Shown in pieces: positions 49,027 to 57,638 of a stretch of 64,000 nt of DNA. Position numbers and translations under genes: made by a program. The notes beneath the pieces were generated by a model. That model saw nothing but the letters and a program-made list of their open reading frames with translations. It was not told the origin of the DNA and made no database searches. The stretch is from Bacilli bacterium (GTDB taxonomy: Bacteria; Bacillota_I; Bacilli_A; RFN20; CAG-826). The stretch's first letter is position 1, and the number at the start of each line of letters is the position of its first letter. The stretch is from the NCBI GenBank assembly GCA_022653695.1, contig JALCSW010000002.1, positions 186,001 through 250,000 of the forward strand, in the 5' to 3' direction.

Positions 49027-51442
49027 CGGCGTCGACCTTCAGTTTCGTGAGATGCCAGATGTCGCGGTTGTACTGCTCGATCGTGCGATCGCTCGAGAAA
49101 TGTCCGCTCATGGCGATGTTGACGATGCAGGCTTTGGCCCAGCGCGCCTTGTCGAGGTAGAAAGCCTCCGATTCGTCGCAGGCTTTGCAATAGGCGTCGA
49201 AATCCCTGAGGATGAAGTACTGGTCGCCGCGGTTCATGACCTCGTCGAAAATCATCCGGAAACGATCGCCGTTCTTGAGGGCCCACGGCCCGGTGAAGAG
49301 GGAATCCATGACGTTTTTGACCCTGGCGTCGCCGTTGTAGATATCCCAGGGGTTATATGTGCCCGCGTCCACGAGTTTCTGAACCTCCGGGGCGGTCAGG
49401 CCGAAGATGATCTCGTTCTCGCGTCCGGCGCGGTCGGCGATTTCGATGTTGGCCCCGTCGAGGGTGCCGAGGGTGATGGCTCCGTTCATCATGAGCTTCA
49501 TGTTGCTCGTGCCGCTGGCCTCCTTGCCCGCGGTCGAGATCTGCTCGCTGATATCGCTCGCCGGAATGATATGCTCGGCCAACGTGACCCCATAGTTTTC
49601 GACGAAAACGATCTTCATGAACTTATTGGCCTCGTCGTCGCCGTTGATGACGTCGGCGACCGCCAAGATAAGCTCGATGATGCGCTTGGCGTACTCATAA
49701 CTAGGCGCGGCCTTGGCCCCGAAGATATAGGTGCGCGGCGTCATTTTGAAAGCGCTGGGGTTTTCTTTGAGCTTTTGATAGAGATACATGATGTGGAAAA
49801 GGTTGAGCAGTTGCCTCTTGTAGGCGTGAAGGCGCTTGATTTGGGTGTCGAAAACGCCGTTGGGGTCGATCGCGACGCCATAGCGGTCCTTCACGAACCG
49901 GGCGAAATCCTTTTTGTTCGCCGCCTTGACCTCCATCACGGCCTTCTGGGTCTTTTCGTCGTCGGCGAACTTTCTGAAATCCTCGAGTTTTTCGGGTTTC
50001 CTTATCCATTCGTCGCCAATGCGGCTCGTTAAAAGGCTTGAGAGACGCTCATTGCTGTAAAGGAGCCAGCGGCGATGGGTGACGCCATTGGTTTTGTTGT
50101 TGAATTTCGTGGGGAAAAGCTCGTAAAGGTTCTTGAAGGTGTAGTTCTTGAGGATATCGGTGTGGATTTTGGCCACGCCGTTGACGCTGAACGCGGCGAA
50201 GATCGCCATGTTCGTCATATGGATCTGGCCATCCTTGATGATTTGCATCTGGTAGCGTTTGTCCTGATCGACGCCTTTTTCGGCCATGTAGGCGTTAAAG
50301 CGGCGGTTTATCTCCTCGATGATCATGTAAATCCGCGGAAGAAGGGTCTGAACGTAGTTGACCGGCCATCGCTCCAAAGCTTCCGGCATGACCGTATGGT
50401 TCGTGTAGGCGATCGACTTCTGGACGACGCCCCAAGCCTCGTCCCAACCGTAACCGTACTCGTCCATGAGCAGGCGCATCATCTCGGGGATCGCCAGGAT
50501 CGGATGGGTGTCGTTGAGCTGGAAGACGTAATGGTCGGCGAAACGATCGAGGGTGCCAAAGGCCCGCATATGGCCCCGCATGCAGCTTTGGAGGCCGGCG
50601 CTGACGAGGAAATACTGCTGCCGAAGCCGCAATAGCCGCCCATGCTCCGTCGAGTCGTCCGGATAAAGCCCGAAGCAAAGTTCCTTGAGGGTCGAGAGGT
50701 ATTCGTTGAAGGAGCAGTCGGTCGGAAGGTTCTCCTCGCTCGGCTCGGCGCTCCATAGGCGCAAGGTGTTGGCGACCCCGTTCCGGTAGCCGACGACGGA
50801 GACGTCGTAAGGGACCGCCCGAATCGAGCGGGCGTTGACGGTGCGAAGGGCGTATGTGCCATCGGGTCGGAGATAGGTCTCGGCGTTGCCGTAGAACTTC
50901 ACCTCCACCGCGTGCTTGGGTTTCCTGACCTCGAAGACAAACCCGTCGCTGAGCCACTGATCCGGCAATTCGACTTGCTTCCCGTCCACGAATTTCTGAC
51001 GGAAAAAGCCATATTCGTAACGGATCGTGTTGCCATGGACCGGATAGCCCAAGGACGCGCTGCTGTCGAGGAAGCAGGCCGCCAAGCGGCCCAAGCCCCC
51101 GTTGCCGAGACCGGCGTCGGGCTCCATGTCCTCGAGCTCATTAATGTCGATCCCCAATTCGCTCAGGCCCTCTTTGGCCACTTTGTAGATCCCGAGGTTC
51201 TGCATGTTGTTGACGAGCAGGCGCCCGATCAAAAACTCCATTGAGAAATAAATGCACTGCTTTCGGCCGTTTTCGGCGATGTCCTCGCGGCAGTTCCGCC
51301 AATGGTAACCGCCATAATCCCGCACCATCTCGCCCAAAATGTCGTAACGCTCGGTGATATGGCTGTCGGGCACGCTTCGGCCGTACTTCTCGCTCAGCCT
51401 TTTCTCGAATTCCTGCTTGAAGTCCAATTTGTTCTGAAACAT
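49019..51442 (-). CDS. glgP: Glycogen/maltodextrin phosphorylase
   Basis: The 807-residue GT35 enzyme releases glucose-1-phosphate from alpha-1,4-glucans. Landmarks are GNGGLGRLAACFLDSSASLG, NDTHPILAIPEMMRLL and the PLP-lysine segment EASGTSNMKLMMNGAITLG. Length matches bacterial GlgP. AAGGAG precedes the ATG. It lies 41 bp after glgB on the same strand, so branching and phosphorolysis of stored glucan are coordinated. No glycogen synthase is in the window. Confidence 0.97.
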   Translation of the reverse strand: MFQNKLDFKQEFEKRLSEKYGRSVPDSHITERYDILGEMVRDYGGYHWRNCREDIAENGRKQCIYFSMEFLIGRLLVNNMQNLGIYKVAKEGLSELGIDINELEDMEPDAGLGNGGLGRLAACFLDSSASLGYPVHGNTIRYEYGFFRQKFVDGKQVELPDQWLSDGFVFEVRKPKHAVEVKFYGNAETYLRPDGTYALRTVNARSIRAVPYDVSVVGYRNGVANTLRLWSAEPSEENLPTDCSFNEYLSTLKELCFGLYPDDSTEHGRLLRLRQQYFLVSAGLQSCMRGHMRAFGTLDRFADHYVFQLNDTHPILAIPEMMRLLMDEYGYGWDEAWGVVQKSIAYTNHTVMPEALERWPVNYVQTLLPRIYMIIEEINRRFNAYMAEKGVDQDKRYQMQIIKDGQIHMTNMAIFAAFSVNGVAKIHTDILKNYTFKNLYELFPTKFNNKTNGVTHRRWLLYSNERLSSLLTSRIGDEWIRKPEKLEDFRKFADDEKTQKAVMEVKAANKKDFARFVKDRYGVAIDPNGVFDTQIKRLHAYKRQLLNLFHIMYLYQKLKENPSAFKMTPRTYIFGAKAAPSYEYAKRIIELILAVADVINGDDEANKFMKIVFVENYGVTLAEHIIPASDISEQISTAGKEASGTSNMKLMMNGAITLGTLDGANIEIADRAGRENEIIFGLTAPEVQKLVDAGTYNPWDIYNGDARVKNVMDSLFTGPWALKNGDRFRMIFDEVMNRGDQYFILRDFDAYCKACDESEAFYLDKARWAKACIVNIAMSGHFSSDRTIEQYNRDIWHLTKLKVDADE

Positions 51443-51482
51443 GGTTTTCTCTCCTTAAAGATGATCGTCCCGCCGCAAGAGG

Positions 51483-53387
51483 CTATTTTCCCTCCATCCG
51501 CCGCTTGAAGACGCAGGCGGCATATCCGCCCAGCTTAATCGAAAGGTGGTGCGGGCGGCTCTCCGGGCCGCCCTCGTAGGCTGGGCACGGAGCCCCGTTG
51601 TATTGGTTCCCGCCCCCATAGACGTCTTTGTCGCTGTTGAGGATTTCCTCATAGACGCCTCCGTTCATGCACCCCACCTCGAAACCCTCGAAATAGTTCG
51701 GGGTCATATTGTAGACGAAAAGAAGGTCGCTGTCCCCAACCTGCCGCTCGAAAGCGAAAACGGACTGGTCGCGGTTGTCGACCATGGTCCACTGAAAATG
51801 GGCGGAATCGTATTCCCCCACTTTGAGGGCGTCCTCGCTCCGATAAATCAGATTGAGGTCGCGGCAAAGGCGGCGCACGCTGTCGTGCTTAGGGAAACTC
51901 AGCAGGTTCCAAGGCAGGGAGCGGTTCTCGTTCCATTCGTCGAAAGAGGCCAACTCATTGCCCATGAAAGTCAATTTCTTCCCCGGGTGCCCCATCTGGT
52001 AGACGTAAAGGTTGCGGAGAAGGGCGAATTTGGCGTCGTAATCCCCGTGCATTTTGTTGATGAGGGTCCCTTTTCCGTGCACCACTTCGTCATGGCTGAG
52101 GGGCAAAAGGAAATTCTCGCTATAGAAATAAGCCATCGAGAAAGTGAGTTTGTTATGCTCGTACTTCTTGTAGATCGGGTCTTTCCCATAGTACTTAAGG
52201 GTGTCGTTCATCCAACCCAGATCCCACTTGTAGTCAAAGCCGAGGCCTCCGAGCCCAAGGGGCTTCGTGACCCCCTTGAAGTCGGTCGAATCCTCAGCGA
52301 TCATCATGACTTGCGGATGCTCAAGATGGATTTTGCCATTGAGGCGCTTGATGAATTCCGTGGCCCCGGTGTTCTCGCCGTTAGCCTTGTCGCCGTCCCA
52401 GTAGACGATATTGCTCACCGCGTCCACCCGGATGCCGTCGATATGAAAATACCCCAAATAAAAATTCATCGCGGACATAAGGAAGCTGCGGACGGGGTCT
52501 TTCCCGAGGTCGAACTGGCAACTGCCCCACGGGCTGAAGGTATGCGCGGGGTCGCTGTACTCGTATAGGCACGTCCCGTCGTACTCGCGCAACGCATAAT
52601 AGTCGGTCGCGAAATGGACCGGCGCGAAATCGAGGATGACGCCCAAGCCGGCCTGATGGAGCCGATCGACGAAACTCATGAATTGCTTCGGGTTGCCATA
52701 CCGGGAATCGACGCTATAGAAACCCGTCGCCTGATAGCCCCAGCTGCCATCGAACGGATACTGGCTGATCGGCATGATCTCGACATGGGTGTAACCAAGA
52801 TCCTTGACGTAGGGGATCAGGTAATCGGCCACTTCCTCGTAGGAAGGGTAGCGATCCCCGATTTTCCCTTTCCAGCTTCCGAGATGGACCTCGTATATCG
52901 ACATCGGCCCGTCGAAGTTGCGGGTCCTTCCCTTAAGCCAAACGCCATCGTGCCAAACGAAGCCATTGACGTCGAAGAGGCGGCTGCAACTTTGCGGGCG
53001 CATCTCCGAATAGAAGGCGAAGGGATCGGCTTTGTCGACGTATTGCCCATGGGCGTTCCGAAAGTGGAATTTGTAGCACTGGTAATCGCGCAAGCCCGGG
53101 ATGAACGTCTCCCAGGCCCCGCATGGGTCCACTTTGGAAAGTTTGTCCTTGCGGACGTCCCAGCCGTTCCAATCCCCGATCACGGAGACGTCCTCGGCCA
53201 TCGGGGCGTAAAGGCGAAACCAGACTCCGCCTTCCGAAACTTTGGCTCTCTTTTTCCGTTTCCGGCCGTTTTTCATGACGATATAGGAAACCTGTTCGGT
53301 CTCTTTCGTCCCAAAGTGCGCGCCGAAATAATCGTAAGCGTGGGTGGTTTGTCCCATCAGATAGTCATAGAGAACCCCAAATGCCAT
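51483..53387 (-). CDS. glgB: 1,4-alpha-glucan branching enzyme
   Basis: The 634-residue GH13 branching enzyme has an N-terminal CBM48 (about 60-145, VWFRLYAPMAEDVSVIGDWN), a catalytic barrel with HIDGIRVDAVSNIVYWD (nucleophile Asp), MMIAEDSTDF (acid/base Glu) and LSHDEVVHGKGTL, and a C-terminal all-beta domain. It introduces alpha-1,6 branches. GGGAGAAATATTC precedes the ATG. It is first in a glgB-glgP-dUTPase-membrane protein run. Confidence 0.96.
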   Translation of the reverse strand: MAFGVLYDYLMGQTTHAYDYFGAHFGTKETEQVSYIVMKNGRKRKKRAKVSEGGVWFRLYAPMAEDVSVIGDWNGWDVRKDKLSKVDPCGAWETFIPGLRDYQCYKFHFRNAHGQYVDKADPFAFYSEMRPQSCSRLFDVNGFVWHDGVWLKGRTRNFDGPMSIYEVHLGSWKGKIGDRYPSYEEVADYLIPYVKDLGYTHVEIMPISQYPFDGSWGYQATGFYSVDSRYGNPKQFMSFVDRLHQAGLGVILDFAPVHFATDYYALREYDGTCLYEYSDPAHTFSPWGSCQFDLGKDPVRSFLMSAMNFYLGYFHIDGIRVDAVSNIVYWDGDKANGENTGATEFIKRLNGKIHLEHPQVMMIAEDSTDFKGVTKPLGLGGLGFDYKWDLGWMNDTLKYYGKDPIYKKYEHNKLTFSMAYFYSENFLLPLSHDEVVHGKGTLINKMHGDYDAKFALLRNLYVYQMGHPGKKLTFMGNELASFDEWNENRSLPWNLLSFPKHDSVRRLCRDLNLIYRSEDALKVGEYDSAHFQWTMVDNRDQSVFAFERQVGDSDLLFVYNMTPNYFEGFEVGCMNGGVYEEILNSDKDVYGGGNQYNGAPCPAYEGGPESRPHHLSIKLGGYAACVFKRRMEGK

Positions 53388-53736
53388 GAATATTTCTCCC
53401 GTGTGTCAACCCAATAATTAAGTATAGGGGTTTTCGCCCGCGCATGAAAGGTCTTAAAAGGGTTCCATTGCGCGAACGCCCGCCTCTTATCGACGAAACA
53501 TAGGGTTTTCCTGGGGGCCACCGCGGATCAAGGCCGAAGCATGCGCGGGTTTCTCTCGATCCGGATGGCCAATGAGATATCCCTCATGCCGAAAAAAGCG
53601 AACCGCCCTGATCATGAGCGTCGAAGATGGCGGGCTTTGGGCGGCACCTTCGCTTTGGCGATTTGGCTTTTGGCCATTTTTTGCCCGAAAAATCGCCGCT
53701 TCGCTATTTTGGCAGTGCCATGCGGCTGGCGAAACG
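53388..53736. other. 349-bp non-coding stretch
   Basis: No gene supported. It contains the glgB ribosome site and presumably its promoter near 53400-53440. A short stem followed by TTTTTT occurs at about 53664-53684 on the plus strand. The rest shows nothing I can interpret. Confidence 0.35.
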
Positions 53737-55086
53737 TTATAGCACAGCGGCAAAGGCCAACGGCAAATACACGATTCCGTCGTCGACTTTAATGTCCGAA
53801 TTGCAAAGGATGTAACGCTCATCGATTTGCCTTTTGTAAACGGAGGAAACATAGCGCAACGAGGCGGCTTTGTTGCTTCTGCCACTCTTGATTTCGTAAA
53901 GGTCGAACTTAGCGCCTTTGGGGCAAACGAAATCGACCTCGTATCTCGTTCGATTAGGAAAAGTCTTCTCGTAGAAATACATGGATCGGTGATTAACGGA
54001 CAGCATTTGGCAAGCCAGGTTCTCCATCATCATCCCCTCGTTGGATGACAGTTTTCCCAAAACGATGGACTTATAAAGCGGGTTCTTAAGGAAATCGTCT
54101 TCCCCCACCGCCATCGACAGAAGCAAACCGGTGTCCGCCATATAGCATTTAACCCTGGAGCTGTCGAAATTAAAGCCAACAAGAGCATCAAGGGACTCAA
54201 GACGGTAGACGAGTCGCGCCATCTTCGATTCCGAAAGCCAAAACAGCGTATCCTCGAACTGGTCGGAGCGATCAACGTTTTCCCCCAAAGACGAGAAAAC
54301 GACTTTCTTGTCATGATGGGAAAGCATTGCCGGTATGGAATCGAACACCGCGCGAGCGCGAGCGACATAGCCCTGCGCGAATTTGGCGATATCATTACGG
54401 TAAAGACCCAGAATTTGCCGTTTTTTGCCTTCGCAAGGAAGGAAACTTTTCGTTTTGACGTACTCGCTGACGGACTGAGGCATCCCACCGACCACCATGT
54501 AGGTACGAACCTGGCGGTTGATCGTCGTCAAAAGGGATCCTAACGGCTCCAAACTCTTCAACCGTCTGCGAAGAAAAGGAACGGTCGTCCGATTGCCGAG
54601 CGCCCAACAGAACTCCTCAAAATCCATCGGATGCATCTCTAGGCTTTTTTCCTCGCTTGGGATGAGAATCCCATTAACGTTTTGACGCAAAGAAACGAGG
54701 CTTCCGGTCTCTATATAGTCATAACGATGATCACGAACCAACGATTTTATCTTTTCGCGGGCTTTCGGAAAAAACTGCACCTCATCGAAAACGATAAGCG
54801 AATCCCTCTTGTAAAGCGGAATCGAATAATAAACGGAAACGGCATCGAAGAAACCGTCTAAATTGTCTTGGTTTTCCTCAAAAAGCCGAACGACGCCAGG
54901 ATCGGTTGAGAAATTGATGATGATATGACTTTTATAGAAGCGCTTCCCGAACTCATCGGCAATGGTTGTTTTGCCGATTCGGCGGGCCCCTTCAATCAAA
55001 AGGGCCGAAGTTCCGTCATCGGTTTTTTTCCAGTCAATGAGTTTTTCGGTAATTTTCCGTTCGAACATGATTTCATCGCTTGCCAC
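53737..55086 (-). CDS. AAA+ ATPase with DUF4143 domain (second copy)
   Basis: The 449-residue protein has Walker A IEGARRIGKTT (about 31-41), Walker B DSLIVFDEVQFF (about 95-106) and a C-terminal DUF4143 region with RYEVDFVCPKGAKFDLYEIK, a PD-(D/E)xK-like core. It is a different subfamily from the copy at 9.3 kb. The start is given as GTG at 55086, behind AGGAGGAAGG. Met at 55068 is an alternative. Three exact 15-bp direct repeats at a 33-bp period fill the upstream gap. Confidence 0.85.
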   Translation of the reverse strand: MASDEIMFERKITEKLIDWKKTDDGTSALLIEGARRIGKTTIADEFGKRFYKSHIIINFSTDPGVVRLFEENQDNLDGFFDAVSVYYSIPLYKRDSLIVFDEVQFFPKAREKIKSLVRDHRYDYIETGSLVSLRQNVNGILIPSEEKSLEMHPMDFEEFCWALGNRTTVPFLRRRLKSLEPLGSLLTTINRQVRTYMVVGGMPQSVSEYVKTKSFLPCEGKKRQILGLYRNDIAKFAQGYVARARAVFDSIPAMLSHHDKKVVFSSLGENVDRSDQFEDTLFWLSESKMARLVYRLESLDALVGFNFDSSRVKCYMADTGLLLSMAVGEDDFLKNPLYKSIVLGKLSSNEGMMMENLACQMLSVNHRSMYFYEKTFPNRTRYEVDFVCPKGAKFDLYEIKSGRSNKAASLRYVSSVYKRQIDERYILCNSDIKVDDGIVYLPLAFAAVL

Positions 55087-55130
55087 GTTCCCGCCTTCCT
55101 CCTATCGTTTTCATGCACTTATTTTAATAC

Positions 55131-55215
55131 TTTTCCCGTAACTCGCAACGCTTTTTACACCAAATATCCCGTAACTCGCAACATTATAAATGCCAGAATT
55201 CCCGTAACTCGCAAC
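55131..55215. repeat. Three 15-bp direct repeats at 33-bp period upstream of DUF4143 ATPase
   Basis: CCCGTAACTCGCAAC occurs at 55135-55149, 55168-55182 and 55201-55215, separated by two unrelated 18-nt spacers. There is no change in any copy. A minus-strand TATAAT (55183-55188) lies in the second spacer, so a transcript of the ATPase gene would carry two copies in its leader. The period is three helical turns. Confidence 0.9.
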
Positions 55216-55273
55216 GCTTGCCCGCTAAAAAAAGAAAGACAAAAACCCCATTTCATTCGCTTAGGCGAGCCTT

Positions 55274-56686
55274 TTATTCGCTGCTGAGCCTCTTTTTCAG
55301 GTCGATGAGGATTTGCTTGTTTCGCGGGCTCAGGGGTTCCAGCGTCTCGTCAAGCGAACGCCACGACAGACTTGCGACCTCTTGGCGCTCCGCGACGAGG
55401 GTCCCCTCGTAATCGTGGGTGTAGAAAACCGAGTCGACGCCCGAGATCTCGTCGCCGTTAGGATAACGGTGGTGCGTGAGGGCGCCCGAATAGGTTTTCA
55501 AAAATATGAGATTCGTGGCGGTAAGGCCGGTTTCCTCGTGGAGTTCGCGCATGGCCGCCTCCTCGACGCTCTCGCCGAATTCCAAGGAACCGCCGGGGAA
55601 ATCGAGGAACCCGTCATCGGCCCGGGTTTCCAAAAGGACCTCGTTCCTCTTATTGAGGACAAGAAGGACGGCGTTAGCGACGATCAGCGGCTTATTCCCC
55701 ACAAGGGAGCGAAGGGTCCGCACGTATCCGCGGGCATCGGGGAAAGCCAAAGAAGCCGCGCCGATGAGCCCGGCGTCGTTCCCTAACCGCGAAAGCAGGA
55801 TCCGCACCTTCGGGGCATGCTTGCCCCCGAACCCATAATCGTATTTCTCCAGGTACGCGATGAGGGGCGTCAGCAAAGCCTCCCCCGCCAAGGAAACCCC
55901 GCCCCCAAGGACGATCGCCTCGGGGCGGAAGACGCTGTCGATGTTGAGGATCCCCTCGCCGAGATAACGAACGTATTCGCCAAGAACCTTTTCCGCGTCT
56001 TCGTCGAAGTGCTCGACGAAACGGAAAAAAGAGGCGAGGTTGGGGTCCCCCTTCTTATCGAGCGTTTCGGCCAAAGACGAGGAAGGGGACCTCACAAGGA
56101 AATCGCCGATAAGGCGCTTGAGGCCGGTCGCCGAAGCGTAGCTTTCAAAGCATCCTAGGCGCCCGCACGTGCAGGGAGTCCCTCCCTCGTGGATCACCAT
56201 ATGCCCCAACTCCGCCCCCTTGCTTTCGGCGCCTTCGTAAAGGCGGCCATTGAGATAGAGGCCGCTGCCAACGCCGGTGCCAAGGGTCAGGAACACCACG
56301 TTTTCATAGTCGGAGGCGACGCCGTGGCGGACCTCTCCTAGAAGGGCCGCGTTCGCGTCGTTGAGCAAACGGACCCGCAAACCCGTTATCTTTTCCAGGA
56401 TGGAGGCCAATGGGAGGTTTTCCCAGCGCAGGTTGTTGCTATAGTCGCAAATCCCGTTTTTCGAGTCGATCGAACCAGGGCAGCCGACCCCGATGCCGAC
56501 GACGTCGAATCCGGGATGGGATTCGATCTCGGAAACGATCCTTTCCCCGAGCGCCTCGGCGCACCTCTCTTGGGGCGCCCCCTTAACGAACCTAACGGAA
56601 AAACGGGATACGACCTCGCCCGAGGCGGAAACGAATCCGCATTTGGTGGACGTTCCGCCGATATCGATGCCGAGAGCGACTTCCAT
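55274..56686 (-). CDS. ROK family sugar kinase fused to a Nudix hydrolase
   Basis: The 470-residue protein starts with a ROK kinase (about 1-315): phosphate loop LGIDIGGTSTKCGF, catalytic LNDANAALLGE, and zinc cluster GHMVIHEGGTPCTCGRLGCFE. The C-terminal 140 residues are a Nudix domain with box GGSLEFGESVEEAAMRELHE-ETGL. Both active sites look intact. A glucokinase joined to a nucleotide-sugar or oxidised-nucleotide hydrolase is unusual. TATAAT lies 8 nt before the ATG at 56686. A GTG at 56692 is an alternative start. Confidence 0.88.
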   Translation of the reverse strand: MEVALGIDIGGTSTKCGFVSASGEVVSRFSVRFVKGAPQERCAEALGERIVSEIESHPGFDVVGIGVGCPGSIDSKNGICDYSNNLRWENLPLASILEKITGLRVRLLNDANAALLGEVRHGVASDYENVVFLTLGTGVGSGLYLNGRLYEGAESKGAELGHMVIHEGGTPCTCGRLGCFESYASATGLKRLIGDFLVRSPSSSLAETLDKKGDPNLASFFRFVEHFDEDAEKVLGEYVRYLGEGILNIDSVFRPEAIVLGGGVSLAGEALLTPLIAYLEKYDYGFGGKHAPKVRILLSRLGNDAGLIGAASLAFPDARGYVRTLRSLVGNKPLIVANAVLLVLNKRNEVLLETRADDGFLDFPGGSLEFGESVEEAAMRELHEETGLTATNLIFLKTYSGALTHHRYPNGDEISGVDSVFYTHDYEGTLVAERQEVASLSWRSLDETLEPLSPRNKQILIDLKKRLSSE

Positions 56687-56694
56687 GCTCACTG

Positions 56695-56700
56695 ATTATA
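56695..56700 (-). promoter_or_regulatory. -10 element of ROK-Nudix gene, leaderless
   Basis: TATAAT on the minus strand within the 30-bp manA/ROK gap, 8 nt before the ATG at 56686. Confidence 0.5.
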
Positions 56701-56716
56701 CGACGGACGGACGCTT

Positions 56717-57637
56717 TTACCTAGGCGCGGGGCCCGGAGTCTCCACTTCGAGGTAGGAGCCCTCGCCCTTAATGAGCCCACCCTTCCCCGCCGGGACGAA
56801 GAAAGTGTCGCCCCGATGGTAAGGCACACCCGCGAAACTCCCCTCTCCCGAGAGGAAGGTGACGCCCTTGAAGGAGGCGAGAGAGGCCATGACCTCGGAA
56901 GCGGGCCCGACATCAAGGAGGCGCGAGGCGAAATAGGGGCATTCCCCGATGAGGGGCGCCACGAACCTCGGGGCCTCGTAAGGCTCGTAACTCAGGACTC
57001 GAAGGGCCTTCTCGAGGTGAAGCTCGCGAGGCTTGCCATCCTTGCCGAGCCGCCCGTAATCGTAGAGGCGGTAGGTGAGGGTACTGTTCTGCTGAATCTC
57101 GATCAGGGTGACCCCGGCCCCGATCGCGTGCACGGTTCCGGACTCGATGAAAAAGTCGTCGCCCGGCTCCGTCTTTACGAAATCGAGAAGCCCCATGAGC
57201 GAGCCGTCCGCGGCGGCGCGCCTGATTTCGGAAGGATCCGTTTTCCGCCTCCACCCCACGTAGACGCCCGCCCCGGGCCGGCAAGAGATGATGTGCCACA
57301 TCTCGGTTTTGCCATATTGGCCTTCGTTAGCCAGCGCGTAGGCGTCGCCAGGATGGACCTGAACGGAAAGGTCGCTTCCGCTGTCGATCAGCTTCACGAG
57401 GACGGGGAAGAACGGAAAAGAGGCCGCGACCGCGCCGATATCCTCTTTCGTGGCGACGTCCTTAAGCGGCTTCCCCGAGGCCGGCCCGCTCGCGATGAGC
57501 GAAGGCCCCTCGGGATTCAGCGAAAGCTCCCACGATTCGGCGATCGTCGGGCCGGCGGATCTCTTGCCCCACTTTTTGAGGGTGGTTCCGCCCCAGAGAT
57601 AATCCTTGCAGAACCCCTCTAACTTGACGATATCCAT
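56717..57637 (-). CDS. manA: Mannose-6-phosphate isomerase, class I
   Basis: The 306-residue cupin interconverts mannose-6-P and fructose-6-P. Zinc ligands lie in LSVQVHPGDAYALANEGQYG and in the FFIESGTVHAIGAGVTLIEI segment, followed by IQQNSTLTYRLYDYGR. Short Firmicutes-type length. It starts 1 nt after the phosphoglucomutase stop (TAA-C-ATG), so it is co-translated in the pgm-manA-ROK operon that feeds sugars into glycolysis. Confidence 0.94.
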   Translation of the reverse strand: MDIVKLEGFCKDYLWGGTTLKKWGKRSAGPTIAESWELSLNPEGPSLIASGPASGKPLKDVATKEDIGAVAASFPFFPVLVKLIDSGSDLSVQVHPGDAYALANEGQYGKTEMWHIISCRPGAGVYVGWRRKTDPSEIRRAAADGSLMGLLDFVKTEPGDDFFIESGTVHAIGAGVTLIEIQQNSTLTYRLYDYGRLGKDGKPRELHLEKALRVLSYEPYEAPRFVAPLIGECPYFASRLLDVGPASEVMASLASFKGVTFLSGEGSFAGVPYHRGDTFFVPAGKGGLIKGEGSYLEVETPGPAPR

Positions 57638-57638
57638 G

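Noticed and set aside
55131..55215. Short CRISPR-like array
   Set aside because: Repeats are only 15 bp, spacers 18 bp and copies three. No cas genes are near. Better described as iteron-like direct repeats.
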